NCBI RefSeq assembly: GCF_963664965.1
Contig: NZ_OY761823.1
Location: forward strand, 3,653,031-3,717,030
Length of the DNA: 64,000 bases
Source of the DNA: an uncultured Pseudodesulfovibrio sp.
GTDB taxonomy: Bacteria > Desulfobacterota > Desulfovibrionia > Desulfovibrionales > Desulfovibrionaceae
Direction of reading: 5' to 3'
Positions 1 through 9,243 of the stretch are shown one piece after another. Position 1 is the stretch's first letter, and each line of letters starts with the position of its first letter. The translations under genes were made by a program, and so were the position numbers. Below the pieces are notes generated by a model that was given only the letters and a program-made list of their open reading frames with translations, was not told the origin of the DNA and did no database searches.

Positions 1-734
1 CCTTCTATGGACCACTGAATCATGGGCAGCCCCATGGAGGCCAATATTTCTGCGGTATGTTCATTGTTGCGGCCATACGGCAGGCGCAGCACCCGGAGAC
101 AAGATGGCACCTTGCCCATTTCACCGGCCATGCCACGCTTCTTCGCCCACGCCTGCAATCGCTCGTACAGCACCTCATACTGGGCCTGCGTCCAATCCAC
201 CTGCTCCCGCACTTCGGCCTCGTTCATCAAGGCGAAATTGCCATGAGTCCAAGCGTGATTCCCCACCTCGAAAAGAGGATCGGCCATGAGCTGCATGGCC
301 TTTTCCGGATGGCTTTGCATCCATTTGCCCCCGGCAAAGAACGTGGCCTTCACACCTTCGCTCCGCAGGTAGTTGACGATGTCCTTCTGATACCCCGCCA
401 GATGAGGAGCACGTTCGCAAAGATCAAAGGTCAGCGCCATGACCTTGCGGCCATTTTCCGGAACGACACGCACGATGACCTGCTGCAACTCGGGTGGAAC
501 CTGAGGCAGGACATGGACAGGCCGAGTTCGCAGCGGTGGGCGCAAATCCGGGTCAGCCAAAGTGGCACGGGCCACATCGCTGTCAGCTCCGGCCAGTTGT
601 TCATCAAACCACAAGGTATGAAGCAGCTTTTCCGAGCCGAATGACTCAGGCCCAGCGGCCTTTTTACCGCTACAACCACCGAGAATGAACAGGAAGGAAG
701 CGAAAATGAAGAGCGTAACTCGAAGCGCAGACAT
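1..734 (-). CDS. Lipoprotein polysaccharide deacetylase (NodB domain), 3' end outside window
   Basis: Likely a cell-envelope carbohydrate esterase of the NodB/CE4 family, removing N-acetyl groups from a glycan; the substrate is not evident. The start at 734 has a GGAGG ribosome site a few bases upstream. Residues 1-21 form a lipoprotein signal ending in the lipobox LGGC (Cys21). The NodB domain begins near residue 95: MALTFDLCE at 99-107 supplies the catalytic Asp104, and NHAWTH at 159-164 is the metal-binding His block. The second Asp of the usual TFDD motif is Leu105 here, a variant I believe occurs in one NodB subgroup. The C-terminal part runs off the left edge, so 244 residues are visible. 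It is separated from proC by a terminator-like hairpin. Family confidence is high, substrate unknown. Confidence 0.85.
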   Translation of the reverse strand, partial: MSALRVTLFIFASFLFILGGCSGKKAAGPESFGSEKLLHTLWFDEQLAGADSDVARATLADPDLRPPLRTRPVHVLPQVPPELQQVIVRVVPENGRKVMALTFDLCERAPHLAGYQKDIVNYLRSEGVKATFFAGGKWMQSHPEKAMQLMADPLFEVGNHAWTHGNFALMNEAEVREQVDWTQAQYEVLYERLQAWAKKRGMAGEMGKVPSCLRVLRLPYGRNNEHTAEILASMGLPMIQWSIE

Positions 735-860
735 GAAAAGACCTCCGGTCGGGCAGGCGCTGCCCGGATTGAATACAGCGATGCAAATTATACCGGCGGC
801 ACCGATGCGTCAATGTGCTCAGAGAAAACCGAGTAGGGTCAACGCCTCAGACAAAACAGA

Positions 861-904
861 ACAGGCCACGACACTTCCGGAACACCCATAGTGTCATGGC
901 CTGT
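861..904 (-). terminator. Terminator-like hairpin after proC
   Basis: A 15-bp arm at 861-875 pairs with 890-904 with one mismatch, leaving a 14-base loop. On the minus strand it follows the proC stop codon by about 30 bases and is followed by a T-rich stretch (TTCTGTTTTGT). This fits a rho-independent terminator for the lpxB-proC transcript. Confidence 0.65.
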
Positions 905-936
905 TACCAAAGCAAATATATTGTCCGGCTGTTCTA

Positions 937-1728
937 TCAACCGAGTTCTATGCTTCGCACATACGCCATGCGGATCGCGTCCATTATGTTACCGCGCACG
1001 GCAGTACGGTCAAAATGAGCGAGAGCGGCAATAGTCGTTCCGGCCGGTGCAATGGACATTTCCTTCAACATGCTGACATGCTCGTCCGCCCGCTCGGCCA
1101 TGAGGCTGGCACCACTGAACAGCTTTTTGACCATGCGGGATGAAACGTCCCGGTGCAGCCCCAGCTCGACGCCTGATTCAATCATGGTTTCAATGAGATA
1201 GAATATGAAGGCAGGTCCCGATCCGATGACTGCGGTAAACACGTCGAACTCACCTTCAGACAGGATATGCACGTCGCCCGAATTACGGAACACGGCCTGA
1301 ATGCCTTCCTTCTGGTCCTCTGAAAGAGTCTTGTCATCCAGACAGATGGCGGTCACGCCTTCCCTGATGACAACGGGAGTATTGGGCATGACCCGAATGA
1401 CCGGACAGATATTGTGTGTACTGGCCTTCAGTGACTCCAGAGTCAATCCCGCGGCAATGGAGACCAGACACTTATCTTTCGTCAAAGCCGGAATTATTTC
1501 AGGCCAGACATCCTCTGCCTGCTGCGGCTTGACGGCAAGGACGACGAAATCCGATTTTTCAACCAATTCCTGCACGCTGTCGCAAGGGACAAGGCCGGTC
1601 TCTTTTGCCAACTCTTCCAGTTTGGCTCTGGTCTGGTTCAAGCCATACACAGTCAGCCCATCCATCCCAGAAAGGGTTCTGATGATAGCCCCGCCCATGT
1701 TTCCCGTTCCGATAAAACCGATATTCAT
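937..1728 (-). CDS. proC: Pyrroline-5-carboxylate reductase
   Basis: Catalyses the last step of proline synthesis, NAD(P)H-dependent reduction of 1-pyrroline-5-carboxylate to proline, in the cytosol. The 263-residue protein has the usual family length. It opens with the Rossmann motif IGFIGTGNMGGAI, has the central motif RVMPNTPVVI, and ends with the family signature region containing PAGTTIAAL. The start at 1728 is chosen because AGGAGG lies just upstream and the Rossmann strand begins at residue 2; a longer frame upstream would overlap lpxB. It follows lpxB by 14 bases and is probably cotranscribed with it. Confidence 0.95.
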   Translation of the reverse strand: MNIGFIGTGNMGGAIIRTLSGMDGLTVYGLNQTRAKLEELAKETGLVPCDSVQELVEKSDFVVLAVKPQQAEDVWPEIIPALTKDKCLVSIAAGLTLESLKASTHNICPVIRVMPNTPVVIREGVTAICLDDKTLSEDQKEGIQAVFRNSGDVHILSEGEFDVFTAVIGSGPAFIFYLIETMIESGVELGLHRDVSSRMVKKLFSGASLMAERADEHVSMLKEMSIAPAGTTIAALAHFDRTAVRGNIMDAIRMAYVRSIELG

Positions 1729-1742
1729 TTCAAGCCTCCTTT

Positions 1743-2849
1743 TTACTGCGCCAGAATGGTTTTTGCAGCAGCCGCCATTCCGCCAGTGGGGCCTGCGATA
1801 TGACGCAACTCTTTCAACTTGCAACGCAATTCAGCCAATACGCCGGGATTGTTCAGCCAGGTCGCAGTCTGCTGATAAAGACTCTCCGCATTGGCCTTTT
1901 CCTGTAAGAATTCAGGGAATAATTCCTTTTGTAATAAAATATTGGTCAGGCTGATGAACTTTGAATAGGCAAGCCTGCGAAGAACAAATGCAGCAGGACG
2001 ATCCAGCTTGTATGCCACTATGGTCGGCGTTCCGATAAGCGCGGTCTCAAGGGTCGCCGTTCCCGACGCGGCCAGAATCAGGCAGGATTTCCGGATCATC
2101 TGAAACCTGTTTTCCGGTTCCACGATGTTCATGGGCAGGTTCTCGGGCCATAATTTTAGCAGGAACTCCCTGCTGACACCCGGAGCACGGGCGACCGAGA
2201 ACACCATCCACGGCTTTTTCCGATAAATTCTGGACGCAGCCTCGGCAAAATCAGGCAGCAGAAACGATATTTCCTTTTTCCTGCTTCCCGGCATGATGCC
2301 GATCTGGTGATGGCTCGGAGTCAGCTTGTCCAGAGCCTGCAACGGAATGACATCCTGAAGCGGATGCCCCGCATACAAAGCCCGACACCCTCTCTCCTGA
2401 AAATACTCCGGCTCGAACGGCAAGGCGCAGATGATGTTTTGCACGTATCTCTGCATGATCTTCATGCCCTGCTGCTTCCATGCCCAGAACTGCGGTGCCA
2501 TGAAATAATGAACCGGGATATTCATGGCATGTGCCGTTTTGGCAAGCGGCAGGTTGAAGTCGGGGCAATCCACCATCACGATCGCATCGGGACGGTCCTG
2601 CTCCCAGCTTTTTGCAATTTCCTTTTGCAGGCGAAAAATTCCCGGAAGGCCCAGCAGGACATCGAAAAAACCGGTAAAACAGATACGGCTCATCGGGAAA
2701 CGCACGTCGGCTCCCGCCTGCTCCAGCGCAGGCCCGCCCATGCCGCATATCTCAAGCGTCGGATTTTGCCGAAACAACTCTCCGGCCAACGCTCCGGCGC
2801 ACATGTCACCGGAAGCCTCACTGCAATTTATCCATATTTTACGCGGCAT
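1743..2849 (-). CDS. lpxB: Lipid-A-disaccharide synthase
   Basis: Condenses UDP-2,3-diacylglucosamine with lipid X to give the lipid A disaccharide at the inner membrane, showing the host makes lipopolysaccharide. The 368-residue length matches the GT19 family. Visible landmarks are the N-terminal SEASGD motif (residues 8-13), HYFMAPQFWAWK in the middle, the nucleotide-binding GIMPGSRKKEI, and ASGTATLETALIGTPTIV near residue 270. The start at 2849 follows a good AAGGAG site and sits inside the 3' end of the upstream EamA gene (11-base overlap), so the two are probably translationally coupled. Confidence 0.95.
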   Translation of the reverse strand: MPRKIWINCSEASGDMCAGALAGELFRQNPTLEICGMGGPALEQAGADVRFPMSRICFTGFFDVLLGLPGIFRLQKEIAKSWEQDRPDAIVMVDCPDFNLPLAKTAHAMNIPVHYFMAPQFWAWKQQGMKIMQRYVQNIICALPFEPEYFQERGCRALYAGHPLQDVIPLQALDKLTPSHHQIGIMPGSRKKEISFLLPDFAEAASRIYRKKPWMVFSVARAPGVSREFLLKLWPENLPMNIVEPENRFQMIRKSCLILAASGTATLETALIGTPTIVAYKLDRPAAFVLRRLAYSKFISLTNILLQKELFPEFLQEKANAESLYQQTATWLNNPGVLAELRCKLKELRHIAGPTGGMAAAAKTILAQ

Positions 2850-3714
2850 GTTCGCTCCTTCGCTCCAAGGCCAGCAAAAACACGGCACAGAGAATCAGGG
2901 AAAACCCTACCCACCCTATGGAAGTGAAGTTTTCACCAAAAAAGAGACACACCCAGAGCGTCCCCAGAATCGGCTCCAGATTGCAAAACACGGCGACATG
3001 GACTTGCGGGATGCGCTTCATGCTCTGCCCGTAAGCCCAGAAAGCCACATAGCCCGTGAAAACCGCAGTCATCAGGATGGCAGGCCATGTCTGTGCGGAA
3101 TATGGGGTATGGAAATGGATGAAGGGCAGCAGGACCAAGGCCCCGCCCAGCTGCATGTATGTGTATAATACTTCGGTTCTGTAGTATTTCTGCCAATGCT
3201 TGAAGAATGGATACTGCAAGGCATAGCAGAACCCGGAAGCCAATCCGCAGACAATGCCTGTGACGGATGTTTTCGCCTGAAGACTTCCGCCAGAGAAACA
3301 GATGCACACGACACCGCACAGGGCAATGCAGATGGCCAACCATCGCTGCCTTGAGACGGCTTCATGCGAAATGAACTTTGAAAATATGGCAACCCAGACG
3401 GGGGCCGTATACAGCAGGATCTCTCCCATGGCGGCCCCGCTGTAGTGCATCGACATGAAAAAGACATAGAACAGGCCACCGATACTCATCATTCCCCAAG
3501 CCATGAACAGCAATACGTGGCTTGGCCTGATGCCGAGTGCACGCGAACTGGCAGCATGAATTCCAAAACAAAGACACCCGAAAGAAGCGCGCCAGAACGA
3601 CACCTCCAGAGGAGATAAACCGGCCGCAAAGAGAATCTTCGAAAGAAGCGTCATGAGCGACCAGCAGAAAGCGGCGAGGGCAACGAAGCCATAGCCCGAC
3701 GAGACTCTAATCAT
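2839..3714 (-). CDS. EamA/DMT-family transporter
   Basis: A 291-residue integral membrane protein with about ten hydrophobic segments arranged as two EamA repeats, the layout of the drug/metabolite transporter superfamily. Members export metabolites or import nucleotide-sugar-like compounds; the substrate cannot be read here. The second repeat contains GYVAFWAYGQSMKRIP and NLEPILGTLW, typical of the family. The gene overlaps lpxB by 11 bases and heads an EamA-lpxB-proC unit. The coupling to lpxB may hint at a lipid A precursor or modified-sugar role, but that is inference. The ribosome site before 3714 is weak. Confidence 0.8.
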   Translation of the reverse strand: MIRVSSGYGFVALAAFCWSLMTLLSKILFAAGLSPLEVSFWRASFGCLCFGIHAASSRALGIRPSHVLLFMAWGMMSIGGLFYVFFMSMHYSGAAMGEILLYTAPVWVAIFSKFISHEAVSRQRWLAICIALCGVVCICFSGGSLQAKTSVTGIVCGLASGFCYALQYPFFKHWQKYYRTEVLYTYMQLGGALVLLPFIHFHTPYSAQTWPAILMTAVFTGYVAFWAYGQSMKRIPQVHVAVFCNLEPILGTLWVCLFFGENFTSIGWVGFSLILCAVFLLALERRSEHAA

Positions 3715-3755
3715 TGCTTTGAAATTCTTTTATTTTCACCATCAGTTCAGGAAGA

Positions 3756-3791
3756 GACAGTGCCCCCCGGCATACACCGGGAGACACTGCC
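3756..3791 (-). terminator. Hairpin between MFS gene and EamA gene
   Basis: Arms 3756-3770 and 3777-3791 pair over 15 positions on the minus-strand RNA if G-U pairs are allowed, with a six-base loop. It lies just after the MFS stop codon and before the EamA start. No strong T run follows, so it may be a weak terminator or an RNA-stabilising 3' end of the catabolic operon. Confidence 0.5.
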
Positions 3792-3816
3792 ATAACGAGG
3801 TCAGGCCAGAGTTGGG

Positions 3817-5172
3817 TTACGCTCCGGCATGTTCAACGGATGCTCCGGAAGAGGAATGGCGGCCTGCGAACTTGGGGGAAGTTTCGGGGGCCAGAGCCTG
3901 ACAGACAACACCACCGATGACCAAAGATGCAATGCAGCATCCGAGTGTGACGGTAACGCCATACTGCTCGGTGACGACAGGCAGCATCCAGGTTCCCATA
4001 CCGGCACCGATGCGGCTGAAGGCGATGGTCAGGCCAACACCAGAGCCTCGAAGTTCGGTGGGGAAGAGTTCCGGCGGATACAGCCACTCGGCAACGATGG
4101 AGATGGCGAGAACGGTGGAGAATGTGCCCAGCAGGACAAAAGCCAGAGTGGCGGGCATATTCTGCCAGACAGTCATGAGGGTCAGGACAGCGGCAGCACC
4201 ATAGAACGTCCACAGCAGGAAGGCGCGGCGGGAGATCTTGTCGGCAATCAGGATACCGATGATGACACCGACCATGGTGAAGCCGTTATACAACATGCCG
4301 GAGGCATGGGGGTTGGCGATGTGGAGTCCCTTCACGACCACCGGCAGGAAGATGGAGATGGCAAAGAAGGGAAGGACCTGACAGAGGAAGAAAGTACAGG
4401 AAGTAAGGGTATTGCGCCACAGCTCAGGGCTGAACAGCCTGAAGAAGGAAGCAGATTCGACCTTTTCCTTTTCTTCGGGAAGACCGTAATTGGTGCCAAG
4501 ATGCTGATGGACCAATGCCAAGGCTGCACCGGCACCCTTCTTTGCCAGAGTCCAGGACGGGGACTCGGGAGTACCCAGACGCACGATAAGGGTAATCAAG
4601 GCGAGTACGGCAGAGGAACAGATGATCCAGCGCCATCCGTTTTCACCCAAATCGCCGAGGGAGGCGATAAAGAAACCGGCGAAGTAGGAGATGATGTATC
4701 CGAACGTCCACGCGGCCATGAGCCAGCTCATCATCTTCGTGCGGACCTTTTCCGGAGTCCATTCGCTGAGCAGTGCGACACCGACGGTGTAGTCGGCACC
4801 GACGCACATGCCGAGCAGGAACCTGACGATCACCAACAGTGTCGGGTCAGACAGGAAAAACTGCAACACAGACAAGATCAGACTGAAAACAGCGACAAAG
4901 GCGTAGGCCGCCCTTCTTCCCACCCGGTCAATGATGATTCCGGTCAACAGGCTTCCAAGCAGGATTCCGAAAAGGGCTCCGGCTCCGATCAATCCCATCC
5001 AGAAGCTGTCCAAGCCCAGCGCCCCAGTGGCATAAGACAGGGCAATACCGACAATGCCGAGAATATACCCGTCGCAGATCTGCCCCATGAAGGTGCCCAC
5101 TGCGATTTTTTTGTGAATGGAAGAAAAAGGAGCATCTTCAAAGTTAATACCGTTCTGTCCATTAGGTACCAT
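3817..5172 (-). CDS. MFS transporter (sugar/organic-acid porter type)
   Basis: A 451-residue major facilitator protein with about twelve membrane segments. The loop motif between segments 2 and 3, GIIIDRVGRRAAY, and the mirrored DKISRRAFL in the second half are the MFS A-motifs, and PTELRGSGVGL resembles the sugar/aromatic-acid proton symporter group. The start at 5172 has AGGAG 8-10 bases upstream. It is the last gene of the minus-strand oxidoreductase operon, so it probably imports the substrate or exports the acid end product. Substrate unknown. Confidence 0.85.
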   Translation of the reverse strand: MVPNGQNGINFEDAPFSSIHKKIAVGTFMGQICDGYILGIVGIALSYATGALGLDSFWMGLIGAGALFGILLGSLLTGIIIDRVGRRAAYAFVAVFSLILSVLQFFLSDPTLLVIVRFLLGMCVGADYTVGVALLSEWTPEKVRTKMMSWLMAAWTFGYIISYFAGFFIASLGDLGENGWRWIICSSAVLALITLIVRLGTPESPSWTLAKKGAGAALALVHQHLGTNYGLPEEKEKVESASFFRLFSPELWRNTLTSCTFFLCQVLPFFAISIFLPVVVKGLHIANPHASGMLYNGFTMVGVIIGILIADKISRRAFLLWTFYGAAAVLTLMTVWQNMPATLAFVLLGTFSTVLAISIVAEWLYPPELFPTELRGSGVGLTIAFSRIGAGMGTWMLPVVTEQYGVTVTLGCCIASLVIGGVVCQALAPETSPKFAGRHSSSGASVEHAGA

Positions 5173-5239
5173 TGCAAACCTCTCCTATCGAGTAACACAT
5201 TGATTTGAAAAACCTACACTTCCCACTCCAGATCAGCGG

Positions 5240-5617
5240 CTAATCCTTGTAAGCGATTGCGTCCATTTCCAGCAGGCATCCGTGAGCGATTTCACTGGCC
5301 CCCAGGCAGAGTCGCGCCGGACGGTGGTCCCCCATGAACTCGGCGTAGACTTCATTGAATCCGTCGAAATCATCCATGCTGGTCAGAAACACGTTGGTTT
5401 TGGTGATGTCCGAAATGTCGAGTCCTGCGGCATCAAGCACAGCCTTCAGGTTGTACAGCGTCTGAAACGCCTGTTCCTTGATGGTGGCTCCGACGACCTC
5501 TCCGGACACAGGATGAAAGGGCACCTGCCCACAAATGTAATATGTGTTGCCAGCCTTCACACAATGACTGTAAGGCCCTACAACTTCTGCCGATTCTGCT
5601 GAATTAAAGAATTCCAT
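5240..5617 (-). CDS. RidA/YjgF-family imine deaminase
   Basis: A 125-residue protein of the RidA family, which hydrolyses reactive 2-imino or enamine acids to 2-oxoacids and ammonia. The family core is present: GPYSHCVKAG near residues 14-23, ICGQVPF, the central DITKTNVFLTSMDDF and the C-terminal RPARLCLGASEIAHG, with the Arg near residue 102 that normally binds the substrate carboxylate. AAGGAG precedes the start. It lies directly downstream of an FAD amino-acid oxidoreductase, an enzyme type that makes imines, which strongly suggests that RidA finishes that reaction. Confidence 0.92.
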   Translation of the reverse strand: MEFFNSAESAEVVGPYSHCVKAGNTYYICGQVPFHPVSGEVVGATIKEQAFQTLYNLKAVLDAAGLDISDITKTNVFLTSMDDFDGFNEVYAEFMGDHRPARLCLGASEIAHGCLLEMDAIAYKD

Positions 5618-5640
5618 TGGGTACTCCTTTGGGTATGGGG

Positions 5641-5694
5641 CTCCTGCAGGAAGGGTGCTGACGGTATGATCAGCACCCTTCCATGAGGCAGGAG
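5641..5694 (-). promoter_or_regulatory. Intercistronic hairpin between FAD oxidoreductase and RidA genes
   Basis: A perfect 13-bp stem (5650-5662 with 5670-5682 as core) carries an eight-base loop and is extended by an outer CTCCTGC/GCAGGAG pairing at 5641-5647 and 5688-5694. No T run follows on the minus strand, so termination is unlikely. A role in transcript stability or in setting different expression of flanking genes is inferred. Confidence 0.6.
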
Positions 5695-5713
5695 TTGGCT
5701 AGGATGGGGTGAC

Positions 5714-7039
5714 TTAGATTTCTTTCTTGGCGTTGAATTCTTCGTAGAAGAGTCTGGCTTCAGCGCCCATGGTCAGGAACGGTTCCGGGGGAAGGCGTTT
5801 GGGAGTCGAAATCCGCTTGAGGAAATCGAGATTCTGACTCGGAATGCCGCTGACCCATTCAGCGAGGTAGTAGCCAAGCAGGCTTGTCTTGGCCACTCCG
5901 GCTCCTTCACCGCAGGCCGAAGCAAAGACAGTGGGATGCTGCTGCAGCATCAAGGGCCGGTAGTTCATGGTCATATTGATCATGCCGCCATACACGAACT
6001 CGAAGTTGACGTGTTTGAGTTCGGGGTAACGGTTTTCATATGCCTTACGCAGTTTCGGGATGGACCGCTGGATGCGCTGGTGCGAAGTCGTGAGATTGGT
6101 TGCAAAGGAGAAACCGTTACGCACGAAGATGCGGTTGTCTCTGGTAAAGCGGACAGTGGTTCCGGCAGGATGTCCGGCAGTACAGCCCCACGGCTTGACG
6201 CCTTCCATGTGCCGCATCTCTTCGTCGGTGAACTGACGGGTGAATGCGCCGTAGGAAAGCACCGGGCAGAACACTTTCTTGCCAATGCCGAATTCCTGAA
6301 TGAAGGGGCCGCCGGTGACCAGAACGAACTTGCCCCGGACTCTCTTGCCGCTTCTGAGCACGATGCTGGTCGGGCTGCCTTCGTCGATACGCATGACTGG
6401 GCATTCCTCAAAAACATCCACGTTCTCAGGCATTACGGAGAACATGCCGCGCAGGACATCTGCGGGGTTGATGAGCACGGTACCGGGGGTATACAGGGCT
6501 TTCTTGTAGTACCGGGTGCCAGTACGGCGATACAGGTCTTCGCCTTCGACCACTTCGTAAGAGCAGTTCATCTTCTTGAGCTCTTCGATTTCATGATCGA
6601 TCAGCTTGAAGCTCTTTGTCTCGGCGCAGCAAAGGTATTTGCCGCAGTGATCCCAGTCGACGTCCTCAATACCGTTATTCATGATGGTGTCTTCCATCCA
6701 CTTGATGATAAAGGTATTCAGTTCGAAGTATTTCTGGTTGTCCTCGAAAGAGGAAGCGCCCTGATCACCGAAGTCGTGCGGCACGTCGATAATGAAGCCC
6801 GCGTTCTTGCCGCTGTCGTTGTCGCCGATCTTGATGGCTTCAAAAACAGCGATCTTGGAATCCGGGTGCAGCTCGGCCAGACGTCGGGCAGCAGCCTGTC
6901 CGCCGTAACCGGCACCGACAATTATATAGTCGTAGGCATCTTTGATTTCAGAGCGGTCTTTGAAATTATGGTGCTTATACGCAGACATTTCCACCCAGCT
7001 CTGACCGGTAGTTGTGGGAAAACGCTTTACATCTCGCAT
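5714..7039 (-). CDS. FAD-dependent amine/amino-acid oxidoreductase (DAO family)
   Basis: A 441-residue flavoprotein of the D-amino-acid-oxidase/PuuB-like superfamily, which oxidises a C-N bond of an amine or amino acid to an imine. The dinucleotide-binding motif GAGYGG is at residues 42-47 after a 35-residue leader, followed by SGKNAGFI, the counterpart of the flavin-contacting ASGRNGG segment. The C-terminal MTMNYRPLM and ACGEGAGVAKTSLLG fit the family. It is preceded by the acyl-CoA synthetase gene and followed by RidA, so the product is probably an imino acid passed to RidA. The electron acceptor is unknown; in an anaerobe it is unlikely to be oxygen. Substrate not readable. Confidence 0.85.
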   Translation of the reverse strand: MRDVKRFPTTTGQSWVEMSAYKHHNFKDRSEIKDAYDYIIVGAGYGGQAAARRLAELHPDSKIAVFEAIKIGDNDSGKNAGFIIDVPHDFGDQGASSFEDNQKYFELNTFIIKWMEDTIMNNGIEDVDWDHCGKYLCCAETKSFKLIDHEIEELKKMNCSYEVVEGEDLYRRTGTRYYKKALYTPGTVLINPADVLRGMFSVMPENVDVFEECPVMRIDEGSPTSIVLRSGKRVRGKFVLVTGGPFIQEFGIGKKVFCPVLSYGAFTRQFTDEEMRHMEGVKPWGCTAGHPAGTTVRFTRDNRIFVRNGFSFATNLTTSHQRIQRSIPKLRKAYENRYPELKHVNFEFVYGGMINMTMNYRPLMLQQHPTVFASACGEGAGVAKTSLLGYYLAEWVSGIPSQNLDFLKRISTPKRLPPEPFLTMGAEARLFYEEFNAKKEI

Positions 7040-7078
7040 AACTCAACTCTCTTCTTAAATAGTTTAAAATTTATATAT

Positions 7079-9226
7079 CTAGCCGCGCAGAATGATTCTG
7101 GCATCTGCAATGGCCAAACCTTTTTCCCAAGCAAACACGGGATTGAGGTCGACTTCCGCAATATCGCGCAGTTCGTTCACCAACTGCGAAATGACGCAGG
7201 CGGTTTCGGCAAGGGCTTCCAGATCGCAGGGCTTGGTACCCCGGGCACCCTGAAGCATTCCCAATCCCTTGATTTCACGAATCATGCTTCGGCAGGAAGG
7301 CATGTTCACCGGAGCCACCCTGAAGGCAACGTCCTTCAGGATTTCCACAAAAATACCGCCCAGACCGAACATCACTGTCGGACCGAAGGTGTTGTCATGG
7401 CTGGAACCGATGATGCACTCGACTCCACCGGGAAGCATGGTGGTCATCATGACGCCGAATATGTCGGCATCGGATTTGTATCTGCGACCGTTCTTCACCA
7501 ACTGCTCGAAGGCTTCGCGGGCCTTGTCTTCGGAGTCGATGTTCAGGGCCACGCCACCGGCATCGGTCTTGTGCAGGATGTCGGGAGAAACGATTTTCAT
7601 GACGACCTTGCCGCCGATATTCCTGTAGAATTCGGCTGCTTCGTCAGCGGTTGTGGCCAGATAATCTTCCGTGAGATCAAGGCCGTAGCAGCGAAGCACG
7701 TCTCTTGCCTCGGTTTCGACAAGGCTGGTGCGACCGGAATCCTTGACGGCTTTCAGGATGGCCTCGGCCTTTTCCTTGCGGTCGGCAGGCATGTCCGGCA
7801 GCTCTTCTCCGGCCTCTTCCTTCAGGGACTTCTTGAGGTCGCTGTAGTTGGAAAGGAGACCCATGGTACGGACCGCGGCATCCACTTCTCCGAAAACCGG
7901 AACACCGTTTTCACTGATGTATTCCAGGCATTCGGGGCGTTGCGGTGCGTAGATGGAATGCATGACAACAGGCTTGTCGCTTTCGGCAATCTTCTGGGTC
8001 ATGCTCTTGGCAACGTCCATTTCCAGCACCTTGAATTCCTCGGACAGGTCGGCATAGCCGCCATAGAGACCGACGATGAGGATGCCGTCCACATCCGGGT
8101 CCTTCAGGAGCACGTCCAGACAACGGTCAAACACCCACATATCCGCTTCAGGAGTTCCAGCCAGATCGACCGGGTTCTTGATGGGGCAATGCGGCATGAG
8201 GATTTCTTTCAGCTTGGACTGGGTGGCGTCGGAAAGAACCGGCGCTTCGAGATCGAACTTTTCAGCGAAGTCGGTTGCCATGACACCGTGACCGCCACCA
8301 TCAGTCAGAATGGCAATGCGCTTGCCCTTGGCAGGCTTGCACTTGGAGAATGCCTCAGCGGCATCAAGCAACTGGCCGGGGCTGTCCACCCGGATGATAC
8401 CGGCCTGCTTGAGGGCGGCATCAAAGATCTTCTCACTTCCGGCGAGGGAACCGGTATGGGAGGCAGCAGCACGGGCACCGGCTGCACTGCGACCGATCTT
8501 GATCGCGGCAATTGGTGTCTTGGCAGCCGTTCTCTTGGCGGCCTCGATAAACTTGCGGCCATCTTCCTCGCTCTCGACACGCAACCCTTCCATGTACAGG
8601 AGCAGGACCTTGGTGTTGTCGTCGGTTTCAATGTATTCCACAAAGTCGTGGAAGCGCATGTCCATCTGGTTGCCGATGGTTGCCCAGCAGCTGTAACCAA
8701 GGTTTCTGGCCTTGGCATTGAAGTTGATGTCAATGCCGAAGTTGCCGCTCTGGAGCACCAGACTCATGGGGCCGGAAGCCAGATCGATGATACTGGCGTT
8801 CATGCTCTTGGCGGCACTGTATGTACCCATGCAGTTCGGACCCTGCACGCGCATGTTACCCTTGCGGGCGATTTCGAGCATCTTGCGTTCAAGTTCTTTT
8901 CCTTCAGGGCCGACTTCACCAAAGCCGGTGGAAACGACGATGGCGCACTTGACGCCCTTCTCCACGCACTGCTCCATGACGGGCAGGATGAATTTCGGGG
9001 CGATGGCGAGGATGGCAAGATCCACATCACCGGGCACCGAAAGGATGTCAGGATACGTGGTATGACCGAACAGTTCGCCGCCGGAACGGGAAACAAGATA
9101 TATGTCCCCTTCAAATTTGTTTTCAACCAGGCTCTTTGCTGTCCAATAACCGTACTTCTTCGAATTGGAGGAAGCGCCGATCAGGGCAACGCTCTTGGGT
9201 TGAAAAAGAGGAACCAGATCACTCAT
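7079..9226 (-). CDS. Acyl-CoA synthetase, NDP-forming (fused alpha-beta)
   Basis: A 715-residue fused acyl-CoA:ADP ligase that interconverts acyl-CoA, ADP and phosphate with the free acid, CoA and ATP. The N-terminal CoA-binding domain starts PKSVALIGASSN; the phosphorylated His is expected in SHTGSLAGS near residue 255; the C-terminal ATP-grasp domain contains VVMKIVSPDILHKTDAGGV near residue 550. AAGGAG supports the start at 9226 rather than an upstream Met. It follows the ferredoxin oxidoreductase subunit genes, so it most likely works toward ATP, using the acyl-CoA they make. Fermentative and syntrophic amino-acid users carry this pairing. Confidence 0.92.
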   Translation of the reverse strand: MSDLVPLFQPKSVALIGASSNSKKYGYWTAKSLVENKFEGDIYLVSRSGGELFGHTTYPDILSVPGDVDLAILAIAPKFILPVMEQCVEKGVKCAIVVSTGFGEVGPEGKELERKMLEIARKGNMRVQGPNCMGTYSAAKSMNASIIDLASGPMSLVLQSGNFGIDINFNAKARNLGYSCWATIGNQMDMRFHDFVEYIETDDNTKVLLLYMEGLRVESEEDGRKFIEAAKRTAAKTPIAAIKIGRSAAGARAAASHTGSLAGSEKIFDAALKQAGIIRVDSPGQLLDAAEAFSKCKPAKGKRIAILTDGGGHGVMATDFAEKFDLEAPVLSDATQSKLKEILMPHCPIKNPVDLAGTPEADMWVFDRCLDVLLKDPDVDGILIVGLYGGYADLSEEFKVLEMDVAKSMTQKIAESDKPVVMHSIYAPQRPECLEYISENGVPVFGEVDAAVRTMGLLSNYSDLKKSLKEEAGEELPDMPADRKEKAEAILKAVKDSGRTSLVETEARDVLRCYGLDLTEDYLATTADEAAEFYRNIGGKVVMKIVSPDILHKTDAGGVALNIDSEDKAREAFEQLVKNGRRYKSDADIFGVMMTTMLPGGVECIIGSSHDNTFGPTVMFGLGGIFVEILKDVAFRVAPVNMPSCRSMIREIKGLGMLQGARGTKPCDLEALAETACVISQLVNELRDIAEVDLNPVFAWEKGLAIADARIILRG

Positions 9227-9243
9227 GAAAAAACTCCTTGTCA

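Noticed and set aside
3829-5208. A 459-codon open frame on the plus strand
   Set aside because: It is antisense to the MFS transporter gene and encodes a low-complexity hydrophilic product rich in Gly, Asp and Gln, as expected for a shadow frame.
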